Assembly (NCBI GenBank): GCA_030789695.1
Contig: CM061132.1
Span: 161,845,442 to 161,909,441 of the forward strand
Source of the DNA: Scilla litardierei
Taxonomy: Eukaryota > Streptophyta > Magnoliopsida > Asparagales > Asparagaceae
DNA: 64,000 nucleotides
Direction of reading: 5' to 3'
Part shown: in pieces, positions 1-9,956 of the stretch
How positions within the stretch are numbered: the stretch's first letter is position 1
Layout: the number at the start of each line of letters is the position of its first letter
Notes under the pieces: generated by a model
The model's input: the letters and a program-made list of their open reading frames with translations, nothing else
The model's database searches: none
What the model was told of the DNA's origin: nothing
Made by a program: the position numbers and the translations under genes

Positions 1-118
1 AAAATATAGTTTGCTATGATTTTACACAGCTTTTATATAGGCTTGTATAAATATGCAATATTCTGATTAATATCAAAATTAAAAAACACAATAAACCGTT
101 CATCTCCCACCCCTTCGC

Positions 119-500
119 CCACCGATGGCCTCTGTCACGCCGCCGCCCCCCGGACGGGGGGCCTCTGTCGCACTGTTGCCCCCCCTAAACAGGGGGCCTC
201 TGTTCGCTCCGCCCCCCGGACGGGGGCCTCTGTTTGCACCGCCCCCCGGCCGGGGGGGGGGATCCGTGCGACGCCCCCCCACCCGACGGGGGGGGGGATC
301 TGTACGACGCCCCCCCACCCGACCGGGGGGGGGATCTGTGCGACGACCCCCCCGACGGGGAGGGGATCTCTGTGCGACCCCCCCAGCGACGCCCCCCCGA
401 CGGGGGGATCTCTGTCCCCCCGGGCGGGGGGGGGTCCTCTGTGCATTGGCCCGCCCCCACCCCGATGACGGGGGGGGGGGGGGGGGGGGGTTCTAGGGTT
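119..500 (+). repeat. C/G-rich minisatellite in copia leader, left copy
   Basis: About a dozen degenerate units of roughly 25-32 bp, each with a run of C, a short spacer such as GGACG or GACGG, a run of G, and then a segment like GATCTGTGCGACG or GGCCTCTGTCGC. Each unit can fold into a C-run/G-run hairpin, and the G runs could form quadruplexes. The mirror copy is at 41395-41715 with a different unit count. Homopolymer runs here are likely to be unreliable in assembly. Confidence 0.85.
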
Positions 501-1556
501 CTCTGTGCTGTCGGGGCCTCAGGCCTATGCCCCACCTCGGACGTGGGAGGGGGGATGCCTTCCGGCTGCCGCCCCTCCCAAACGGTGGCGCGCTGTTTTA
601 CATAGACAGGGGAGGGAGAGGGACACTATCTGTAAAATGAGTGGTTTGGGGGCTTTTTACATTTCTTTAACCAATACCCTAAAGTTTGTTTTTAGGGCTT
701 GTGTTAAATTTAATTTTGAATATTACAACCCCTTGGCCTACAGCCCAAATCTGAACAATAAATTATTTTGGCTGTTTATTTGGGCCAGAAGCCCAGTTAA
801 TAATATTAAAAAATTAATATGAGTATTATTTTGCTATCGGGCCTGCAGCCCGCATCTTGCCCCCCTTGCGAATTACCAGCAGGGCCAAATTTAAATTGAT
901 TTAGTACCCTGATATTCAGGACTTGCGGATTATGTTATTTTATCTGCTTCTTTTCAATTATTAATCTCTTTAGCATTGGATAAAAAATTAATTTAAGTTA
1001 AATTGGTTAAACGGATCCTGAGACCACTCTATCTTTAGTTACCTAACCTAAAGATGAATGACGTTTCCCCGTGGTCCAACTAATCCTTTTAACTTAAATA
1101 AAATTGTTTTATCCAATATTTGGGCTTAATGATTTTTGTAATGTCTGTGATACTGTGCTATTATTATTTGCCTGTTGCATATATAACTGCGTGGATGTTT
1201 AAATAAGTCAAAATGCGATTTTTGGGATCAGCCAGTTTTTAATACCCTTTTATTATATTCCTTCTCTTTGTAATTTCTTTTTCATTTCTGAGAGAAATTT
1301 TGTAGTGAGGAATTTATGTGTAATGCTAAAGACCGACGTTACTACTTATGAAGATGGAGGAGAAGATTGCATAATGCTGGGACCCAAAAGGGTTTCCAAA
1401 TTGTATTTTTCTTTATCTGCTTTATGGAATGTAATATGGACTTTGGACATTTTATGTGTTGGGTATCTGGCCGATCCTCGCATTTTTTCTTATTTATTTC
1501 TTTTAAGCATGATGTTTGATTATTAATACATTCTTATTTAAATTGCATAGATTAAA
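501..1556 (+). other. Copia untranslated leader, left copy
   Basis: Non-coding leader between the minisatellite and the gag start. The right copy retains the same stretch (about 40419-41395). A 73-codon frame at 1305-1526 is also open in the right copy (40449-40670, minus) with few changes. The two copies are recent duplicates, so this conservation is weak evidence for translation. No other gene is seen. Confidence 0.6.
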
Positions 1557-3343
1557 ATGGCAAAATTGGTAAGCGTCGATCTCGAGGTTCTTGATGCAGT
1601 GGAAATGAACTATCTTAGATGGCGATGGACCTGAAGTTTCACTTGCGTTCGATGGCACTTCTCCACTCGATTCTGGCCCCCACAGTGGCCGAGACACCTG
1701 CTAGCAGTGCCTCTGAAGTGGCACATCCATCTAGCAGTTCTCCTACCGTTGTCTCCGACATAGATAAGGCAAAAGCCATTATCTATATCAGGAGACACAT
1801 AGATCGGACCTTAAAGGCCGAATACTTAACGGTAGGATACCCTTTGGAGTTGTGGCAAGCGCTGGAGGCACGTTATAAACATCAAATTAATGTAATATTA
1901 CCACGTGCCAGTTATGAGTGGGAAAACCTCAGACTTCAGGATTATAAGTCTGTTGCTGAGTATAACTAGGGCTGTTGACGAACAGAACGTTCGACGAACT
2001 ACTCGTGAACAAGCTCGGTATATGTTTGTTTACGTTCGTTTAGGAAGCTTAATGAACAATCTTGAACAGATTTTTAGAGCTCGGTTAGTAAACGAACAGA
2101 GCTTGAACATAACTGTGTTCGTTCATTTATGTTCATGAACATGCTCGTTAAGTGTTCGTGAACAAGCTCGTTAAGTGATGTTCATGAACAAGCTCGTTAA
2201 GTGTTCGTGAATGAATATGTACAGAAAATAGTAAATTTAGACAAATACTATTTTTTTACTATGCTTGGAATGGATGCTTGTAATGGGATCTATGGAGCTA
2301 TTATGCTGGATTTATTTGTTTTTGTCCTGCAAATATTTAAATCTTTTATTTAATTGATTTAGTCATTGGCAATTATGTTTAAATATTATTATTCCTAATT
2401 AAAAAATTGACGTTCGTTTGTTTGATTGAAAATCTGTTCATGAACAAAATTGAGTGTGCGTTCACGAACATGTTCTGAACATGTTCACGAACAAGCTCAA
2501 TAATTCTTGTTAACGAACAGAACGTTCGATGAACTACTCGTGAACAAGCTCGGTAAATGTTCGTTTACGTTCGTTTACGTTCGTTCGGTAAGCTTATCGA
2601 ACAAGCTTGAACATGTTTTTAGAGCTCGGTTAGTAAACGAACAGAGCTTGAACATGGATTTTGTTCATGAACAAAACCAAGCTCAATGTTCAAGCTCGTT
2701 CAAGCTCGTTCGTCAACAGCCCTAAGTATAACTCCGCACTTCATAATATCACATCACGCCTGAAGTTGTGCGGTGAAGAAGTGACTAGCATCGCATGTTG
2801 GAAAAGACATTTACCTCGTTTCACGAGAAAGATGCAATCCTCATGCAACCGTATCGTGAACACAACTTCACGAAGTTCTCTGATTTGATTTTTTGCCTTC
2901 TTAGGGCAGAGAAGAGTAGAGATTTACTGCTTGTCATGCATAATTTGCGCCCTGCTGGTACTGCCCCTATCCCCGAAGCCCACCATGTTTCTCCCCAGAA
3001 GTGAAAAAAATAAGAAGAAGGCTAAAAAGAACAAAGGGAAAGCTGTAATGAAGCCAGTAAGAGGAGCACCACCACAGACCAACAACAACAACAAAGGAAA
3101 GAGAAACTTCACATGAAACTTAAGAACATTGATCCAGTTTCAATTCCTAAGAATGACTGGGAGGATAAATGCTATAAATGTGGCATGACTAGACATTGGT
3201 CCAAAAACTACAGCACTCCTCGGCACCTCCAGGAAATGTATCAGGCAAGCCAGAAGTCTCAGCCCAAAACAAACTTGGCGGCTGTTCAATCCCTCACCAA
3301 GTTCACTGCAAAAGATTTCGAAAATGACGACCTGCTCGATTGA
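1557..3343 (+). pseudogene. gag: copia gag pseudogene, left copy
   Basis: Capsid-like protein that would package element RNA. The start at 1557 matches the right-copy start (40418, minus). Recognisable pieces are the N-terminal region, the segment with ELWQALEARYKHQ (copia Gag core), and a C-terminal zinc knuckle near 3170-3215 that begins CYKCGM and has the His, but carries Tyr where the last Cys belongs. Coding is disrupted by the hAT MITE (1967-2724), frameshifts near 1620, 2800 and 2935-3115, and ends with TGA at 3341-3343 after FENDDLLD. Basic residues (KKKAKKNKGK) precede the knuckle. Without the MITE it would be about 340 residues, normal for copia Gag. Confidence 0.85.
1967..2724. mobile_element. 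hAT-type MITE inserted in copia gag
   Basis: A 758-bp element with terminal inverted repeats TAGGGCTGTTGACGAAC at the left end and its complement at the right. It is flanked by a perfect 8-bp duplication AGTATAAC (1959-1966 and 2725-2732), the hAT hallmark. The right copia copy has the empty site, with a single AGTATAAC near 40015. The interior is built from GTTCGTGAACAAGCTCG-type motifs and includes a direct repeat (about 1975-2110 versus 2508-2655). It has no transposase and is non-autonomous. Confidence 0.92.
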
Positions 3344-3467
3344 GCCATGCCTTATATATATGCATTTAAATTTCTGTAGCTTCATTGGTAATTTGATTTG
3401 AAAGCACTTTTATTTGAATGTCATTTTTTCATTTACTTAAATAAAATTTCATTTTGCTTATATATAG
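3344..3467 (+). other. AT-rich gag-pol spacer of copia, left copy
   Basis: A 124-bp T-rich segment between the gag stop and the protease frame. It ends in TTATATATAG directly before the first protease codons and contains a possible donor (GGTAATTTG near 3388). The right copy has the same spacer (about 39275-39401). It could be an intron or a simple intergenic spacer. Confidence 0.4.
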
Positions 3468-6400
3468 ATGAAGTATGAGTGCCTAGTGGACAGTGACTCA
3501 ACGCACACTATCCTTCGCGATACATGCTATTTTTATAGCTTAAACAAATATGACGGTCATGTTATTACGATTTCAAGACTGTCCAACATAATCAAAGGAT
3601 CTGGGGAAGCAATCATATTGCTCCCAACTAACATAAGACTTAAAATAAAAATGCATTATTCTCTTCAAAATCTAATAGAAATCTCTTAAGTTTCATAGAT
3701 ATTCGTTTTAACGGATATCACTTAGATACTAAAGATGAAGAAAACATTGAATATATGTATATGACTCGTCAAGAAGATGGCCAGAAGTCCATCCACGAAC
3801 GATTTAAGGGACTCCCGTAGTCTCTACCACACGTATATTCAACCAATAGAAGCCAATATGACTAAGCACCAGAAGTGCATTTCATTGCCAGAGTTTCAAC
3901 TCTGGCACAATAGACTTGGTCACCCTGGATCAGCTATGATGCGTAGCATTATTTCTGAATCCCGTGGACATAATTTGAAGAACCTGAGGATTCTTCATAA
4001 GGGTGAATTTCCTTGTCCCACTTGTTTTAAGGGAAAACTAATAACGAGACCCTCCATTCTGAAAGTGGGATTAGAGTCTCCTGGCTTTCTAGAGAGAATT
4101 CATGGGGACATTTGCGGGCCTATTCACCCCACAAGTGGCCCATTTCGGTATTTCATGGTACTGATTGATGCATCCATAAAATGGTCTTATGTGTGCCTAT
4201 TGTCCACTCGCAACCTAGCTTTCCCAAAGCTATTGGCACAAATAATTAGGTTGCAGGCTCATTTCCCCGATAATCATATCAAGAAATTACGTCTTGATAA
4301 TGCGGGCAAATTCACTTCCAAGTTTTTCAAGACTATTACCGGTTAACGGGTATTGAAGTTGAACATCTTGTAGCTAATGTTCACACCCAGAATGGATTAG
4401 CAGAGTCTCTTATAAAGAGACTACAATGGATTGCACGTCCATTGCTCATGTAATCCCAGTTGCATGTGGATGCTTGGGGGCATGCTATATTGCATGCCGC
4501 ATCGCTGATTAGAATAAGGCCCTCATGTGGCCATATATTATCCCCGATGCAACTCACATATGGTGCACCCCCAGATATCTCTCATTTGAGAGTGTTTGGT
4601 TGTTTCGGTATATGTCCCAATAGCCCCACCTCAGCGGACCAAAATGGGTCCTCAGCGTCCTCTTGGTATCTATATTGGGTTTGATTCGCCCTCTATTATT
4701 AGATACCTAGAACCTCTTACGGGGGACACATTTAATGCACGTCTTGATGACTGTGAATTCGATGAGAAAACCTTTCCTAAACTGGGCACACAGTCTAAGA
4801 AGCCTGACGCTTCCGAGACCATTTCTTGGGATAATAAGTCTTTGTCTCGTAATGATCCGCGTACTAATCTGTGTGAAGATGAGATCCTGAAGATCCTTCA
4901 CATTCAGAACACAGTATACCTACCGGATAAATTTACGGACAAACAGAAGATTATTCGTTCACACGTTCCTGCTACCAACACGCCAGCTAGGCTTGACATC
5001 CCCAAAGATGGATGCAATTCACCGACAGCAGAATTGGATGTACCTCAAATGAAAAGAGGACGCCCGCCAGGTTCAAAAGATAAAGTTCTTCGAAAGAGGA
5101 AGATTCATGGTGATAATAAGATGATCCCACCACAGAATGCTGAGCTCAGACCAGCGACCTCTTCTCTCCTTATTTTCCATGCAGAGGAAACAATATGAGA
5201 AATATCATTAAATTACGTACGTACTGGAGAGGTACTGGACAGAAATAGCACAGTTGTCGACGATGATTGTGTGTTCGCTATTGCCGTTCACGTCGCTGAA
5301 TACGACGATGATGTCGACCCACGATCTCTAGCGGAATGTAAACGCAAAGATGATTGGCCAAAGTGGGACGAGGCAATAAGAGTAGAGCTGGACTCACTCT
5401 TGAAACACAAAGTCTTTGGACCAGTAGACCAAACACATGTAGTTGTTAAACCTTTGGGATATAAGTGGGTCTTCATCAGAAAAAGAAATGAAGAAAATGT
5501 GATCGTACGCTACAAGACACGCCTTGTAGCACAGGGATTTTCCCAATGATCAGGGATTGATTATGAAGATACATATTCCCCGGACATGGATGCGATCACT
5601 TTCCGATTCTTACTTAGTCTATCATCTCTGGAAAGCCTAGAAATGCAGCTCATGGACGTTGTGACTGCATATCTATATGGCGATATAGATAAAGAAATCT
5701 ATATGAGACTTCCGGATGGGTTTAATTTACCCCCAGAGATGAAAGAGAGACCTCGTGACGTCTTCTCGGTAAGGCTTCAAATATCATTATATGGTCTAAA
5801 GCAATCAGGAAAGATGTGGTATAACAGACTAAGCGTTTTCCTTGCACAACAAGGATTCAAAAACAGTGAAGTCTGCCCGTGTATCTTTATCAAAAGAACG
5901 GGAACATGATTTGTCATCGTTGCGGTATATGTTGATGACTTAAATCTCATAGGATCTCCAGCAGAGATCAATGAGATATCTGAAAGCCTAAAGCATACTT
6001 TCGAAATGAAAGACCTAGGCAAAACAAGGTATTGTCTTGGCTTACAGATTGAACACCTACGTGGTGGAATCCTGTTACACCAATCAAATTATACAAGAAA
6101 ATTTTTAAACAAGTTTAGAATGCAACAATGTCATCCTTTAAGTACTCCTATGGTCGTGAGATCACTTGATATACATAAGGACCCTTTCCGGCCGCTGGAA
6201 GAGGGTGAGGAGTTACTGGGTCCTGAAGTACACTTCCTCATTGCCATTGGAGCACTTCTATATCTGGCAAACTACATGCGTCCCGATATAGCGTTCGTAG
6301 TTAATCTACTTGCCAGACATAGTGCTGCGCCTACAAAGCGCCACTGGAATGGAGTAAGGCATCTTCTACGCTACCTCCAGGGTTCTATAGATCTGGGACT

Positions 6401-6866
6401 ATACTACCAGAGAGGTTTCTTCTCCCAGTTGCTTGGTTATGCTGATGCATGTTACCAATCTGATCCTCAAACAGCAAAATCACAAACTGGTTTTGTGTTT
6501 ATCTATGGAGGGAATGCTATCTCATGGAGATTGGTAAAGCAAACCACCACCACAACAACATCATCCAACCACGCTGAACTCATAGCGATCCATGAAGCGA
6601 TCAAAGAGTGTTTTTGGCTTCGCTCAGTCGTCCAACATATCCTAGATGCCACTGACCTGAAGACTGGTGATCTTGAGTCCACTGTCTTGTTTGAAGACAA
6701 CACTGCATGCATAACACAACTCAAAAAGGGCTACATCAAAGGCGACAGAACGAAACACATTTCTCCCAAATTCTTTTGGACGCACGATCTACAGAAAAAC
6801 AAGGAGGTCAAGATTCAACAGATCCAGTCCTGCAACAACTTAGCTGATCTTTTTACTAAATCTTAA
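3468..6866 (+). pseudogene. pol: copia pol pseudogene, left copy
   Basis: Aspartic protease, integrase, reverse transcriptase and RNase H in copia order. The protease region is at 3468-3690 (active site degenerated to VDSDST). Integrase is at about 3775-4700, with the zinc-binding His/Cys set (LWHNRLGH, CPTCFKGK) and catalytic-core motifs HGDICGP and LDNAGKF followed by NGLAES. Reverse transcriptase is at about 5270-6000, with YVDDLNLIGSP across 5929-5955. RNase H is at 6006-6866, with GYADACY, SNHAELIAI and FEDNTACI, and a stop at 6864-6866. At least four frameshifts or stops are visible (near 3690, 4345-4460, 5547, 5908). The longest intact stretch is the 286-residue C-terminal part. Confidence 0.9.
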
Positions 6867-7120
6867 CCGAGATGTATTTTTGTAAAACTTGTAAAAGGAA
6901 TCGGTATGAGACAGCTGAAAGACCTACAAGCCTGAAGCTTGTACGGATGAGGGGAAATAACTTGTGTGTTGCACTCTTTTCCCTTAAGCTGTTGGTTTTT
7001 TCCACTGGGTTTTCCACAGCTAAGGTTTTAACGAGGCAAACACGATTACTCAGGATCCAGAAGTATCCACCCTCTTAGCTTTATATGATAAGACCAAATT
7101 AATGGATGGATAAGGGGGAG

Positions 7121-7289
7121 TGTTGTGAGTGAGGAAGGCCTTTGGCCTCCCCACCACTTTATCCATCCAATACTCTCCACTTATTGAAGTAATGAGGACC
7201 TTTGGTGTTCATGCTCTTTCACATTCCCTAAGAGATAAATAAATATAGAGTCATGGCCATGGTTACTCTTTTTTCTTCAAATTATAACA
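7121..7289 (+). repeat. copia 3' LTR, left copy
   Basis: A 169-bp LTR from TGTTGTGAGTG to TTATAACA, preceded by the polypurine tract AAGGGGGAG. It matches the LTRs at 26354-26524 and 42084-42259 (both minus). The following AATAC (7290-7294) is the expected target duplication. Confidence 0.9.
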
Positions 7290-7360
7290 AATACCCCATT
7301 TATTAATGGGTTATTTAGTACCGACCACCCTGTGTTTTCTCCATAATTAGCAACACCCCC

Positions 7361-7476
7361 TGATGTATTCAATATTAGGGAGACCCCCCCCCCCCCCCCC
7401 CCCCCCCCCGGAGGGCTGGGGAGCCCAAATTGGATACTTCGGGGGAGGGGGGGTCTCCCTAATATTGAATACATCA
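7361..7476. repeat. Hairpin element with long poly-C/poly-G core
   Basis: The arm TGATGTATTCAATATTAGGG (7361-7380), continuing into GAGACC and a run of more than 20 C, is repeated in inverted form at 7447-7476. The fold could be a small foldback or MITE-like element. The right-arm counterpart (about 26221-26276) is shorter: one end is intact and the other is decayed. No target duplication is clear. Confidence 0.6.
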
Positions 7477-7520
7477 TGGGTGTTGCTAAATACTGCGAAA
7501 CCATACGATGCCGGTACTAA

Positions 7521-7841
7521 GGGCCTGTTCTTTTGTAGGAAAGTATAAATTGGGAAAGTTGAAAAGTGTGGAATCTGATGAGAGAGAAATTTGGGTTTGA
7601 AAGTTGGTTGTGGGACCCGCAGCAACTTTTTTGTGTATGTGTGTTCTTTTGGGTTTGAAAGTTGGGATAGAAAGTGAAATGTGGGGTCCATTTTAGTTAA
7701 AATAAATAAATAAATAATTATTAAAATAATCACTTAGATGATTTAATTATGAATTAAAAATCCAAAATAAGCCCATTTAAAAATCCAAAATAGTGGATTT
7801 TGGAGGAATTTCATCCAACTTTCTAAAAAAAGATCAGCCCC
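7521..7841. mobile_element. PIF/Harbinger (Tourist-like) MITE
   Basis: A 321-bp insertion present only in the left arm. The ends GGGCCTGTTCTTTTGTAGG and the complement of TTAGAAAAAAAGATCAGCCCC-type sequence form imperfect inverted repeats of about 24 bp. It is flanked by TAA at 7518-7520 and 7842-7844, the 3-bp duplication typical of PIF/Harbinger. The right arm has the empty site GGTACTAAATAATCC (about 26180-26195, minus). No coding capacity. Confidence 0.85.
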
Positions 7842-7852
7842 TAAATAACCCT

Positions 7853-8226
7853 CATCCCTCGTCTCAATTCTCTCCCTCTCCCTCTCCCTCATTCTTTCAG
7901 CCAAAAATCCCAGCCGCCGCCCAACTCCTCACCTCTGTTCATTAAGAATACAAATCACACGATCTCCCCTCTCACATCCTCTCTCATTTTCCCTGAGACA
8001 AAGCCTCACCGCCGCTGCATTATTCTCTACAAATCCCATCGCCTCAGCCGTTACTTCTGGAGCTTAGCCGACCACCTCAGGTGACCCCTCCTAGCCGTAC
8101 TGTCATCAACCGCGCCGCCACCCCCAACCTCATGTTGTATAGTCTCCGGCTTGACAACGCAGCCACCGATCGTCGCCGGGGCTCGAAGATATCATTTTTC
8201 ATTCAACACCAATCAAGAGGTAGGTT
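7853..8226 (+). other. 5'-UTR/first-exon-like segment, left arm
   Basis: A CTCCCT-rich pyrimidine tract followed by C-rich, GCCGCC-containing sequence that ends at CAAGAG/GTAGGTTCC, a plausible splice donor near 8218. It looks like the transcription-start region of a plant gene, or a captured fragment of one. No continuing gene is seen downstream. The mirror copy is at about 25795-26190 (minus). Confidence 0.3.
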
Positions 8227-8647
8227 CCTTAGCTCTTTAGATTGAGTGATTTATAACTTGTATTCGTTTAATGGAATTGCTGTATGGGTGATGTTCTGTT
8301 TGAGTAATGAGTTAACCCAGTGTTGAAAAATCATTTACACAAACGATACATTCCCCCACAGGGAATTGCTGATTAGGACAATTTTTTTTTGCGCATTTTC
8401 ATTGTTAGGGCTTGCTATTTTATGGAGGTGAGTGCCTCTCTTGTAGTCATCTATTATCACCATAGAATTTCTGGCTGTCTCCCCTTGTGGATGAGTCCTT
8501 GTGGGTATTCGTTGAACCAAGCAAACTAGTGTCTTTCATGCATTTATGCATGTTTCTTTGCCCTTGGTTATAATGGCTCCATAAAGCAAAGTGTAAGGAT
8601 TGCCATCATGGGGTTTGTGATTGTGAACGCCGAGTGCTCTCATGCAT
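8227..8647. other. Unassigned sequence between exon-like segment and MULE, left arm
   Basis: AT-rich sequence with no convincing coding frame. It is duplicated in the right arm (about 25365-25795). It could be intronic, following the possible donor at about 8218. Nothing further is recognised. Confidence 0.4.
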
Positions 8648-8656
8648 TATCATCTA

Positions 8657-9511
8657 GGGAGTTGCTATTAGCACAAACTTGATTGCTGAGTTCACTGACC
8701 ACTTATTTACAAGTTTTCCACTAAAAATATTTGCTGAGTTCACAAACCACTTATTTACAAGTTTACCCTACCCATCTACCATCCCCATTTGCATCGCCGT
8801 ACCCCTTCTCCACCGCCACCGCCGAGGACCCCCTCCCGCCCCGCCCCTCGTCGGCATCGACAGCTCCGCCTCCGCCTCCAGAGATTAAATCCGTGGTGTA
8901 CCATGGAGAGACTTGTCTGGGAGAGGTTGAGATTTTTCCCATAAAACCCCCCAACAAAACCTGTTCCTTAACTCATCATTCCTCCAAAATAGTAGCAATA
9001 ACCCAAGCAATAATAGTAATAAGATATCACGCATTAATCATCTGTCTCCTCCTGGCGATAAATGCTTTCCCCTTGATGTCCTCCAAACAATCTACCCTTT
9101 CTCCGTCAGATGTAAAATCCTAGCAAAGTCGGCAACCCTAGAATCCCCAATCACTCTTCTATACCTCACATGCTTCCACGAGAAACGGGCAAGTAGTGAT
9201 TTATATCTACAATCATAAGTGTTAATAGATATTTAGTTAGATTACCATTGATTTATAATTTACAATTTTAATTTTGCCAGTTTGCTGTTGTGATGAATGG
9301 AGCCGAAGAACTCCATTTGGTGGCGATGCCGAGTTAAGTGGAGAAGACCATATGCTTCTGGCGCTTCTCTATATAGGCCGGTCTCTATGGTCCTTGATTG
9401 GCAGACTTGTAAATAAGTGATCCGTGTACTTAGCAGAAGATTTTTAATGACAAACTTGTAAATACGTGGTATGTGAACTCAACAATCAGGTCTGTGCTAA
9501 TATCAACTCAC
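8657..9511. mobile_element. Mutator-like non-autonomous element, left copy
   Basis: An 855-bp element whose ends, GGGAGTTGCTATTAGCAC and the complement of GTGCTAATATCAACTCAC, form long inverted repeats. These extend into a shared segment (GAGTTCAC...ACTTATTTACAAG). The flanks TATCATCTA (8648-8656) and TATCATATA (9512-9520) form a 9-bp duplication with one mismatch, as expected for Mutator-like elements. The interior includes a GC-rich Pro/Ser/Ala-coding stretch (about 8795-8890), which may be captured host sequence. No transposase is visible. Confidence 0.75.
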
Positions 9512-9520
9512 TATCATATA

Positions 9521-9956
9521 TTTCCATCTATTTTGATATCATCACAAACATAATCTATTATTAATTTTTTTTGCTTTTGATCTTGATTTAACACACAACT
9601 CTTTATCTACTTGCTGCATAAAAACCAGGGTAAAAATTATTTAAAAGTTTGTGAATTTGGGCGCTCTGTAATGCCCCGACCAAATATTTCCAAGGTCTTC
9701 AATTATGAAATTGCTCCTGACCAAACATGCTTAACACTAAATTTTGCCATCATCTCTTAAGATTACTAGCTACGATTAAGCTTGAGTTCATAGCAATTCT
9801 TGGGACCCTTTCATTCCAATCTGATATGGGGATATTCCTTTAGTTCTAAGGGTGTTGTGGCTCTTGTACTATCCTCCATTTAGTCTATAATCTATCAGTA
9901 TCTTGTGGATCCTGATTTTAAGTTGACTCATAATATTTTAGCGGAATGCCGCCATA
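9521..9956. other. Unassigned spacer, left arm
   Basis: AT-rich sequence between the Mutator-like element and the tandem array, mirrored at about 24061-24491. It contains TGTAATGCCCCGACC near 9668, which resembles a retrotransposon LTR edge, but no partner edge is seen. No gene is recognised. Confidence 0.4.

Larger units (their letters stand above)
1..7289 (+). mobile_element. Ty1/copia retrotransposon, left copy (5' end outside window)
   Basis: A decayed plus-strand copia element with domain order gag, protease, integrase, reverse transcriptase, RNase H, polypurine tract (AAGGGGGAG, 7112-7120) and 3' LTR (7121-7289). The integrase-before-RT order is diagnostic for copia. By comparison with the right copy, its 5' LTR and the first roughly 250 bp of leader lie before position 1. 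A hAT MITE interrupts gag at 1967-2724. Frameshifts and stops break every domain, so it cannot transpose by itself. The lineage within copia is not resolved. Confidence 0.9.

Noticed and set aside
125..496. Overlapping long Pro/Arg/Gly-rich reading frames on both strands, also at 41399-41741
   Set aside because: They are open only because the C/G minisatellite has few A/T-containing stops. They differ between copies and have no protein family character.
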